Below, in pieces: positions 1-5,131 of a stretch of DNA of 6,006 bases. Below the pieces are notes generated by a model, which ran no database searches, was not told where the DNA came from, and saw only the letters and a list, made by a program, of their open reading frames with translations. The DNA comes from Helicobacteraceae bacterium. Its GTDB lineage: Bacteria > Campylobacterota > Campylobacteria > Campylobacterales > SZUA-545. Position numbers and translations under genes: made by a program. Position 1 is the first letter of the stretch, and every line of letters begins with the position of its first letter. The DNA is taken from positions 1 to 6,006 of the forward strand of contig JAISMA010000061.1 of NCBI GenBank assembly GCA_031276985.1. Reading direction: 5' to 3'.

Positions 1-58
1 GCGCGTAGAGCGAATTTACCGCTTTGATATATTCTTTTATATGTTTAATCCGCTCCAA
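1..58 (-). CDS. Unrecognised protein, N-terminal fragment, cut by left edge
   Basis: Only the first 19 codons are in the window, starting with TTG at 58-56 and reading M-ERIKHIKEYIKAVNSLYA. The case for a real start is the upstream AAGGAG (minus strand, 73-68), a strong Shine-Dalgarno sequence nine bases before the TTG, with no competing ATG in the frame. The same frame stays open some way upstream, so a longer form cannot be fully excluded, but nothing there looks like protein. The fragment is charged and probably helical. I do not recognise the family and give no function. It lies on the same strand as pyrG and the glycosyltransferase remnant, and could once have shared their transcript. 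Confidence 0.5.
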   Translation of the reverse strand, partial: MERIKHIKEYIKAVNSLYA

Positions 59-113
59 TGGGTTGATCTCCTTAGTTTGCGTAACGGGTTTTTGTCGCCT
101 CTGAAAAGCAATG

Positions 114-365
114 TTAGCAGATCGCAAAAAGTTGCGCGACGCGCGCGGCTTCGGCGGCGGCGCGTTCGACTACCGCGCCTGTACGCGATTGTCTTTTTTC
201 GCATAGATCGCCGAAGGTTTGCGGCGCGCGATCTTGCGATCCGTCGTCGATAAAAACAAACTCGACGCTAACGTCCGATTTTTCAAACTCTTTGGCGATC
301 GCGCAAACTTCCTCGTAAAAAAGCGGGATCGTCGCCTCTTCGTTGTAGCGGGGCGCGACTACGCG
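114..365 (-). pseudogene. Family 2 glycosyltransferase remnant (GtrB/DPM1-like N-terminal part)
   Basis: The minus-strand frame from 365 to the TAA at 116-114 encodes 83 residues. The first 57 clearly resemble the start of a polyprenyl-phosphate hexose transferase (GtrB/ArnC/DPM1 group of GT2). Residues 2-10 give VVAPRYNEE (family pattern VVxPxYNEE), 13-19 IPLFYEE, and 35-46 EFVFIDDGSQDR, which holds the DDGS nucleotide-sugar and metal-binding motif. Such enzymes load a sugar onto undecaprenyl phosphate at the inner membrane and are usually above 300 residues, so over 80% is missing. The copy is dead as it stands. There is no ATG, GTG or TTG before the motif, because TAG sits at 368-366. The homology breaks at an A6 run (199-194), and the catalytic C-terminal part and membrane helices are absent. 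Reading five A's restores EKDNRVQ, as expected in the family, but that frame stops three codons later. Confidence 0.75.
126..146 (-). terminator. Possible weak intrinsic terminator downstream of pyrG
   Basis: On the minus strand GCGCG (146-142), a three-base CGT loop and CGCGC (138-134) form a 5-bp GC-only stem. It is followed by AAC and a run of five T (130-126). A second small stem, GGCGCG/CGCGCC around a nine-base loop (159-164 with 174-179), lies just before it. The stem is short and the T run starts three bases away, so this may be only a by-product of the GC-rich sequence. It would end transcripts coming from pyrG before the gene at 58. Confidence 0.25.
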
Positions 366-1984
366 CTAGATTTTTGCTTTAACGCATTTTCGATAAAAGC
401 CAAGATCGCGCGATTTGGATTTTGCAAACGACTGGTAAATTCAGGGTGAAATTGCACTGCGACAAACCAAGGATGATCGCGTAATTCTATCGCTTCGATC
501 AAACCTTTTGCTTCGCCGCTTACGATCAATCCCGCCTCTTCGCACGCCTCGCGGTATTTGCCGTTTGCCTCGTAGCGATGACGATGTCTTTCATAGATTT
601 TTTCCGCGCCGCCGTACGCTTTTGCCAAGCGCGTTCCCGCCTTGACGTTACACTCGTATTCGCCAAGCCGCATAGTGCCGCCAAGCGGACCTTGATGAGT
701 GCGAATCTGCTTGCCGCCGCTTTGATCGATAAACTCGTCGATCAGATAGACGATCGGCTCTGTTGTATTTGCGTTAAACTCCTGCGAATCGGCGTTTTTG
801 ATATGCAGTTTATTTCGCGCAAATTCAATTAGCGCCAACTGCAAACCAAGACAAATTCCCAAAAACACCTTACCGTTTTCTCTGGCGTATTTGATCGCTT
901 TGATCTTGCCCTCGACCCCGCGCGATCCAAAGCCGCCCGGCACCAATACCGCGTCGCATTTTTCAAGCGTTTTTTGCGCGTCCTCGCTTTCAAACGCTTC
1001 GCTGTCGATCCATTTTAATTTTACTTTCGCGTCGTTGTGCGCGCCCGCGTGAATCAAAGCCTCAAGCAGCGATTTGTAGCTCTCTTTTAGCTCCAGATAT
1101 TTGCCCACAAAAGCCACGACGACCTCTCGCGAAGGCTCTAAAATGCGCTTGACCAGCTTTTTCCATTCGCGCAGATCGGGCTTTAGATCGCTTAATTCAA
1201 AACTTTTGGCGATTGGCTTAAGCAGTCCGTCTTCGTAAAATTTCAGCGGCATTTCATAGACGCTTTTCGCGTCGATCGCCTCTATAACGCTGTCCGCCTC
1301 CACGTCGCAGGCTTCGCTTAATTTTCGCTTCATCTCTTTTGGAATAGGTTTTTCGCTTCGCAACACGAGCATATCGGGCGCTATGCCTATGCGCCGAAGC
1401 TCCTGAACCGAGTGTTGCGTCGGCTTGGTTTTCAATTCGTCGGCTACGGCTAAATACGGCACTAAAGTTACGTGGATATTGAAAACTTTACTTTTTAATC
1501 TGTGCTTAAGCTGTCTGATCGCCTCGTAAAACGGCAACCCTTCTATATCGCCCACCGTGCCGCCAAGCTCCACCACAAGCGCGTCGAGATCTTTGCCCGC
1601 CGCCTTGATTCGCCTGATAATTTCGTCGGTGATATGCGGAACGACCTGAATCGTTTTGCCAAGATAATCGCCGCGCCGCTCTTTTTCAATGACGGTTTGA
1701 TAGACCTGTCCCGTAGTGAAATTGTTGCGTTTTGAAAGCGTCGCGTCGATAAACCTCTCGTAATGCCCAAGATCGAGATCGGTCTCGCCGCCGTCGGCGG
1801 TAACGAAAACCTCGCCGTGTTCTAGCGGACTCATCGTGCCTGGGTCTACGTTGATGTATGGATCGATTTTGAGCATCGACACTTTTAGGCTGGAGTTTCT
1901 AAGCAGCGCCGCGACGCTCGCGCTGGTAACTCCTTTGCCAAGACTTGAAAGCACGCCGCCCGTTACAACGATGTAATTGGTCAT
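359..1984 (-). CDS. pyrG: CTP synthase (glutamine-hydrolysing)
   Basis: Cytosolic enzyme converting UTP to CTP with ATP and glutamine-derived ammonia, the last step of de novo pyrimidine nucleotide synthesis. The 541-aa length is normal for the family. The N-terminal synthase domain (about 1-265) opens with VVTGGVLSSLGKG, whose P-loop lies at 9-18, and carries KIDPYINVDPGTM (39-51) and LGGTVGDIEG (140-149). The C-terminal class I glutamine amidotransferase domain (about 286-535) has the GICLG nucleophile elbow with Cys378 and the catalytic His513/Glu515 in FHPEF. All catalytic residues are present. I chose the ATG at 1984 because family members begin right before the VTGG motif and an AGG lies at 1993-1991. 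An ATG at 2002 would add six atypical residues. The gene is divergent from rpsU. Its TAG stop (361-359) falls within sequence that codes Val-Val in the glycosyltransferase remnant. Homology is unambiguous. Confidence 0.98.
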   Translation of the reverse strand: MTNYIVVTGGVLSSLGKGVTSASVAALLRNSSLKVSMLKIDPYINVDPGTMSPLEHGEVFVTADGGETDLDLGHYERFIDATLSKRNNFTTGQVYQTVIEKERRGDYLGKTIQVVPHITDEIIRRIKAAGKDLDALVVELGGTVGDIEGLPFYEAIRQLKHRLKSKVFNIHVTLVPYLAVADELKTKPTQHSVQELRRIGIAPDMLVLRSEKPIPKEMKRKLSEACDVEADSVIEAIDAKSVYEMPLKFYEDGLLKPIAKSFELSDLKPDLREWKKLVKRILEPSREVVVAFVGKYLELKESYKSLLEALIHAGAHNDAKVKLKWIDSEAFESEDAQKTLEKCDAVLVPGGFGSRGVEGKIKAIKYARENGKVFLGICLGLQLALIEFARNKLHIKNADSQEFNANTTEPIVYLIDEFIDQSGGKQIRTHQGPLGGTMRLGEYECNVKAGTRLAKAYGGAEKIYERHRHRYEANGKYREACEEAGLIVSGEAKGLIEAIELRDHPWFVAVQFHPEFTSRLQNPNRAILAFIENALKQKSSA

Positions 1985-1993
1985 TTTTAGCCT

Positions 1994-2010
1994 AAAGCGC
2001 AAATTTAGCC
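1994..2010 (-). promoter_or_regulatory. Candidate pyrG core promoter (-10 TAAATT)
   Basis: The minus strand reads GGCTAAATTTGCGCTTT, a 17-base block that recurs with two differences before dapE. TAAATT (2007-2002) matches the sigma-70 -10 consensus TATAAT at four of six positions. A start about seven bases downstream would give a very short leader carrying the AGG of the pyrG ribosome-binding site. A second option is TAAAAT at 2029-2024, a five of six match. No clear -35 box is visible, which is usual in Campylobacterota. This is inferred from sequence only. Confidence 0.4.
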
Positions 2011-2046
2011 GTCGGAGTTAGCGATTTTAGCCTACGCGCGATTAAG

Positions 2047-2076
2047 CCGCCAAAAGCTAACATACGCCCGCCAAAA
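2047..2076. repeat. Direct repeat CCGCCAAAA x2, 21 bp apart
   Basis: The nine-base sequence CCGCCAAAA occurs exactly at 2047-2055 and 2068-2076, so the copies sit 21 bp apart, close to two helical turns. They are in the spacer between the divergent pyrG and rpsU genes, just upstream of the candidate rpsU -10 at 2093. That placement would suit an activator or repressor binding two sites on one face of the DNA. No regulator is identified and a chance match is possible. Confidence 0.35.
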
Positions 2077-2089
2077 CTCGAAACCATTC

Positions 2090-2099
2090 GGGTAAAACT
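2090..2099 (+). promoter_or_regulatory. Candidate rpsU -10 region (GGGTAAAACT)
   Basis: GGGTAAAACT resembles GGGTATATTT before dapE. The possible hexamer TAAAAC (2093-2098) matches TATAAT at four of six positions and lies 25 bases before the rpsU GTG. There is no recognisable -35 box; the second CCGCCAAAA copy occupies about that position. Weak evidence. Confidence 0.3.
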
Positions 2100-2123
2100 A
2101 GGTCGGAAAGCGGGTGATTTTTA

Positions 2124-2336
2124 GTGCCGGGAGTCAAAGTAAAAGACAATGAATCCTTTGAGGAAGCCTATCGACGCTTCAAAAAACAAGTCGATCGCAA
2201 TCTGATCGTAACCGAAGCCAGAGCGCGCAAAAACTTCGAATCCAACGTGGAAAAGAAGAAAAAACGCAAGATCGCTTCGCGCAAAAAGCAGCTTAAACGG
2301 CTGTCCATGATGCGCCGCTACGAATCTCGCCTCTAA
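2124..2336 (+). CDS. rpsU: 30S ribosomal protein S21
   Basis: Small basic protein of the 30S platform, near the anti-Shine-Dalgarno end of 16S rRNA, needed for efficient initiation on natural mRNAs. The 70-aa product matches the Campylobacterota form end to end: MPGVKV at the start, ESFEEAYRRFKKQVDRN at 11-27, a very basic middle (KKKKRK at 45-50) and RRYESRL at the C-terminus. Length is exactly as expected. The start is GTG at 2124; no in-frame ATG is available near the N-terminus and MPG is the standard family beginning. The ribosome-binding site is poor: only GGAAAG (2105-2110) and GGGTG (2112-2116) lie upstream. It is monocistronic in appearance, divergent from pyrG and followed by a strong hairpin. 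Confidence 0.97.
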   Translation: MPGVKVKDNESFEEAYRRFKKQVDRNLIVTEARARKNFESNVEKKKKRKIASRKKQLKRLSMMRRYESRL

Positions 2337-2342
2337 TCGGCG

Positions 2343-2370
2343 TTCGGGCTAAAGTTCGCTTTAGCCCGAA
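2343..2370 (+). terminator. 12-bp perfect hairpin with UUCG loop after rpsU
   Basis: TTCGGGCTAAAG (2343-2354) pairs exactly with CTTTAGCCCGAA (2359-2370) around a TTCG tetraloop, six bases after the rpsU stop. The position is right for a transcript end or a 3' stabilising stem. The sequence after the stem is TTGGCGC, so the T run of a classical intrinsic terminator is missing on the plus strand, and there is none on the minus strand either. It is either an atypical terminator or an RNA-stabilising structure. Confidence 0.6.
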
Positions 2371-2392
2371 TTGGCGCAAACCGCATCGGCGC

Positions 2393-2398
2393 TAAAAT
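2393..2398 (+). promoter_or_regulatory. Candidate -10 box for the lipid A acyltransferase gene
   Basis: TAAAAT matches TATAAT at five of six positions and lies 38 bases before the ATG at 2437, just beyond the rpsU hairpin. The surrounding GCTAAAAT also occurs on the minus strand upstream of pyrG (2031-2024). No -35 box is evident. If the hairpin does not terminate well, the gene could also be read from the rpsU promoter. Confidence 0.35.
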
Positions 2399-2436
2399 AA
2401 TCCCTCGACAACGCAAAGTATTCGCAAGGCTTACGG

Positions 2437-3324
2437 ATGGATAATTTAATATATTTTAGTTACCGCGTTTTACGCGCCGCGTTAAAAATTACGCCCGATT
2501 TTATCGTGAAAATATCGGCGTTTTGTTTGGCGCGGTTAGCCTATTATATCGATCGCAAACACACGAATATCATTCATAAAAATTTAGCCTTTTTTTTGGG
2601 CGACCGCTACGATCTGGCGAAGCGAAAAAAGATAGCCAAAGCGGTTTATTATCGATTTTTGATATATTTGTTTGATATATTAAGTTTTCGCGCTAGAAAC
2701 GCGGACGAATTAAAAGCGATCGTTAGCGCGGAAAACGAGGAGATATTATTAAACGCGATTAGTAGCGGCGAAAAGATTATCTTATTAACGGGACATTACG
2801 GATATTGGGAGCTGATCGCGCAGTATCTGTGCGCGGTTCATCGCCCGTTTGTAACAATCGCGCAAAAACTGCGAAATTCTCCGAAACTCTCCGCTCAATT
2901 AAAACGCTACAGAGAACGTTCGGGGGTTGAGGTTATCGAAAAAAAAGGCGCTATGCGATCGATCGCAAGAGCGCTAAAAGAGGGAAAGATCGTGGGATTT
3001 TTGCCCGATCAATCGACGCAAATCGGCGTAAAAGCCAAACTGTTTGGCAAAGAGCTAACATGGCTGGATAGCGCCTCTAGGCTCGCTAGGCAATTTGGCG
3101 CGATCGTGATTCCATGCTACATAACCACCGACGATTTCAAAAAGTATTCGCTGTTTTTTTTAGAACCTCTGCGAGGCGATCAAAACGCCGAAAAAGAGGC
3201 GGATATAAAACGCATGGTCGCGCAAGAAGCGCTTAGTTTGCAAAAAGCGATTGAGCGTAATCCCGAAGAGTATTTCTGGTTTCACAAGCGAATGAAACGG
3301 GAGATTGAAGGCTTTTACGATTAG
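2437..3324 (+). CDS. lpxL: Lipid A biosynthesis late acyltransferase (LpxL/HtrB family)
   Basis: Inner-membrane enzyme that adds a secondary acyl chain to Kdo-lipid A from acyl-ACP, a late step in lipopolysaccharide or lipooligosaccharide assembly. The 295-aa length fits the family. A hydrophobic N-terminal stretch (about 22-38) would act as membrane anchor. The catalytic HxxxxE motif is GHYGYWE (His120, Glu125). GFLPDQS (187-193) matches the conserved G-x-x-x-DQ block, and FWFHKRMK (280-287) matches the family WxHRRxK signature near the end. AAGG (2426-2429) lies seven bases before the ATG. The gene is richer in A+T, especially in its first third with many TTA leucine codons, than dapE or pdxA. 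Which acyl chain and position it serves cannot be read from the sequence; LpxM or another paralogue function is possible, so the symbol is family-level. Also known as htrB or waaM. Confidence 0.9.
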   Translation: MDNLIYFSYRVLRAALKITPDFIVKISAFCLARLAYYIDRKHTNIIHKNLAFFLGDRYDLAKRKKIAKAVYYRFLIYLFDILSFRARNADELKAIVSAENEEILLNAISSGEKIILLTGHYGYWELIAQYLCAVHRPFVTIAQKLRNSPKLSAQLKRYRERSGVEVIEKKGAMRSIARALKEGKIVGFLPDQSTQIGVKAKLFGKELTWLDSASRLARQFGAIVIPCYITTDDFKKYSLFFLEPLRGDQNAEKEADIKRMVAQEALSLQKAIERNPEEYFWFHKRMKREIEGFYD

Positions 3325-3959
3325 GCGCTCATGCCTTGCGGATAACCGAAACTATCGACAAAGAGTTTTTGCAAGCCGTCCAATCTTTTTTTGTGGCGAA
3401 AAAACTCCGTTTTTATTAACGCGATCCGATCGGCTTGCGCCGCTTTGCGATCGGCGTTAAACGACACGCGGTTTCCGTCGAATCTTTGCGCGTCTTCGCT
3501 AACCGATACTATTTCAATCGCGCTCTGTTTTTTCATAATCCATAACAACACGGAGCATAACGCGCTTTTTTGATTGTGTTCGGCGCTAAAAAGCGCTTTG
3601 CCGTCTTGCAGTTTTTCAAGCGTTAATTTGCCCTCGTTTTCAACGATTATCGCGCGCTCGCCGTCGACTAAAATCGTAAGTATCATATTATCAAGCGCGT
3701 TTTGCTCCAGATGAAACAGCAACAAACCCCATTTATAAAGCAAAAAAGTCAATGCGACAAGCTCAATCAAAAAGTCGTAAAACGCCGCTTTTTTAGCGTC
3801 GTTTTCGCCGCGAAGCAAATGCGCGTTTAGCGCGGCTATTAGCGCGGGCGTTTGCGCGTTCAAGCCTTTGGCGGCAAGCTCCGCGTAACTTTTGCCAAGC
3901 GCGAAATCGCTCTCGTTTTGATCAAGCGTTTTAAGCGTTTCGTATTTCATCGGGCGCAT
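3321..3959 (-). CDS. Hypothetical protein of 212 aa, family not recognised
   Basis: A clean open frame with codon use like its neighbours, occupying the whole space between two real genes, so probably coding. I recognise no domain. Residues 1-60 are mixed and helical (LGKSYAELAAKG, ALIAALNAHLLRGEND). Residues 62-83 form a hydrophobic stretch (DFLIELVALTFLLYKWGLLLF) that could be one membrane helix or a buried helix. Residues 92-123 look like beta hairpins (MILTILVDGERAIIVENEGKL). The C-terminus is charged (FFRHKKRLDGLQKLF, 186-200). No signal peptide is seen. There are two candidate starts, ATG at 3959 and ATG at 3950 (MKYETLK), neither with a Shine-Dalgarno sequence. The stop overlaps that of the acyltransferase gene by four bases, tail to tail. 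It is divergent from dapE, with about 44 bases between the starts. Confidence 0.7.
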   Translation of the reverse strand: MRPMKYETLKTLDQNESDFALGKSYAELAAKGLNAQTPALIAALNAHLLRGENDAKKAAFYDFLIELVALTFLLYKWGLLLFHLEQNALDNMILTILVDGERAIIVENEGKLTLEKLQDGKALFSAEHNQKSALCSVLLWIMKKQSAIEIVSVSEDAQRFDGNRVSFNADRKAAQADRIALIKTEFFRHKKRLDGLQKLFVDSFGYPQGMSA

Positions 3960-3963
3960 TCTA
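3958..3963 (-). promoter_or_regulatory. Candidate -10 box TAGAAT for the 212-aa gene
   Basis: The minus strand reads TTGTAGAAT. The hexamer TAGAAT matches TATAAT at five of six positions and has a TG just before it. Seven bases separate it from the ATG at 3950, so transcription would start on or next to that ATG and the message would be leaderless. This would explain why no ribosome-binding site is visible. The idea is an inference from spacing alone. Confidence 0.25.
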
Positions 3964-3970
3964 CAAAATT

Positions 3971-3987
3971 GGGTATATTTGCGCTTT
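3971..3987 (+). promoter_or_regulatory. Candidate dapE-pdxA core promoter (-10 TATATT)
   Basis: GGGTATATTTGCGCTTT is identical at 15 of 17 positions to the block before pyrG on the opposite strand. TATATT (3974-3979) matches TATAAT at five of six positions. Initiation near 3986 would give a leader of about 17 bases carrying the AGGAG ribosome-binding site. The -35 region would fall within or next to the start of the divergent 212-aa gene; no good -35 box is seen. Confidence 0.5.
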
Positions 3988-4003
3988 CAAACTAGGAGCT
4001 TTT

Positions 4004-5128
4004 TTGGATTTGGCGATTGAAACGTTAAAAGAGCTTATCGCGTGTCCTAGCGTTACGCCGCGCGAGGCGGGCGCGTTTGCGGTCGTTCAAAACGCCGCGC
4101 CCGATTTTGCCGCCGAGCGAATCGATATTAACGGCGTATCCAACCTGTTGCTAACGCGAAACGGCGGCTTTGACGCGCCGCGTTTGTGCTTCGCGGGACA
4201 TATCGACGTCGTTCCAAGCGGCGAAGGGTGGTTTAGCGATCCGTTCGCGCCCACAGAAAAAGACGGGCGCGTGTTCGGGCGCGGCGCGCAGGATATGAAA
4301 GCGGGAGTCGCCGCGTTCGTCGCCGCGTGCGCGAAAACGCCGTACAAAGGCAGGCTTTCCATTCTCTTGACAAGCGACGAGGAAGGCGACGCGATTTGGG
4401 GGACAAAAGCGGTTCTGGAACGGCTTAAAGAGCGCGGCGATCTGCCCGATTTCGCAATCGTCGCCGAGCCTACGAGCGAAGAGGTTTTCGGCGATACGAT
4501 CAAAATCGGCAGACGCGGCTCAATCAACGGAACGCTTACAATCGCGGGCAAAAGCGGACACGTCGCGTATCCCGAAAAACTCGACAATCCTATCGACAAA
4601 ATCGCGCGCGTTTTGCCTCTTTTAAGCGGGGCGCGGCTTGATGCGGGCGACGAGTTTTTCGCGCCGTCGCGTCTGATCTTTAGCGACGTTCGCGGCGGCT
4701 ACGAAAAAACCAATCTCACGCCAAGCGCCGTAAAACTCATGTTTAACGTACGCAACCGCCCGCAAACGGACGAAAAAGCGATCAAGGTTTTCATTGAAAA
4801 CGCGCTGAAAAAAGCCTCGATCGGCGAGTACGAAATCGCCCTCAAAACAAGCGCGCTTGCGTTTATCGCGCGCGATGAAAGGCTGATCGGCGCTTTAAGC
4901 AACGCGATCGCGGCGCAAACGGGCGCGACGCCAAAGCTATCGACGGGCGGCGGAACGAGCGACGCGAGATTTTTCGCCGCGCATAACGTGCCCGTCGCGG
5001 AATTCGGCGTAAGAAACGATCTTATCCACGCGCCGAACGAGAGCGTCTCAATCGCGGAAGTTAAAAGTCTGACGCTGGTTTTTTGCGATCTCATAACGCG
5101 AATCGGCGCAATCGACCGCGCGGCGTAA
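4004..5128 (+). CDS. dapE: Succinyl-diaminopimelate desuccinylase
   Basis: Cytosolic zinc hydrolase converting N-succinyl-LL-diaminopimelate to LL-diaminopimelate and succinate in the succinylase route to lysine and the meso-DAP of peptidoglycan. The 374-aa length is typical. The M20 dinuclear metallopeptidase signatures are in order: GHIDVVP with His66 and Asp68, GRGAQDMKAG with bridging Asp97, TSDEEGD with catalytic Glu126 and ligand Glu127, AEPT with Glu155, and IHAPNES with His342. The dimerisation lid lies at about 170-285 (GRRGSINGTLTI, GHVAYPEK), and GGGTSDARF (315-323) is the usual C-terminal block. The start is TTG at 4004, supported by AGGAG (3994-3998) five bases upstream. pdxA follows three bases after the stop. 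A related M20 deacylase (ArgE-like) is the alternative, but RGAxDMK plus GGTSDARF favours DapE. Confidence 0.95.
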   Translation: MDLAIETLKELIACPSVTPREAGAFAVVQNAAPDFAAERIDINGVSNLLLTRNGGFDAPRLCFAGHIDVVPSGEGWFSDPFAPTEKDGRVFGRGAQDMKAGVAAFVAACAKTPYKGRLSILLTSDEEGDAIWGTKAVLERLKERGDLPDFAIVAEPTSEEVFGDTIKIGRRGSINGTLTIAGKSGHVAYPEKLDNPIDKIARVLPLLSGARLDAGDEFFAPSRLIFSDVRGGYEKTNLTPSAVKLMFNVRNRPQTDEKAIKVFIENALKKASIGEYEIALKTSALAFIARDERLIGALSNAIAAQTGATPKLSTGGGTSDARFFAAHNVPVAEFGVRNDLIHAPNESVSIAEVKSLTLVFCDLITRIGAIDRAA

Positions 5129-5131
5129 GCG

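Noticed and set aside
134..181. GC-rich block with small inverted repeats, considered as an attachment site or mobile-element end
   Set aside because: The inverted repeats are only 5-6 bp of GCGCG type, no target duplication or integrase is present, and the block lies within decayed coding sequence.
41..449. Two plus-strand frames near the left end (70 and 76 aa)
   Set aside because: They are Arg-rich low-complexity translations opposite the glycosyltransferase remnant and the pyrG 3' end, with no ribosome-binding site.
1985..2002. Longer pyrG start at the ATG at 2002
   Set aside because: It adds six residues (MRFRLK) not seen in the family and removes the spacing to the candidate promoter. 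The ATG at 1984 directly precedes the conserved N-terminus.
5022..5030. TTATCCACG, a near match to a DnaA box
   Set aside because: It is single, lies inside dapE where it encodes the conserved Leu-Ile-His metal-site residues, and has no AT-rich neighbour or other boxes.
4087..5094. Long minus-strand open frames across dapE (170 and 131 aa)
   Set aside because: They are antisense shadows of a clear dapE gene, a common effect of GCG-rich codon use, and resemble no protein I know.
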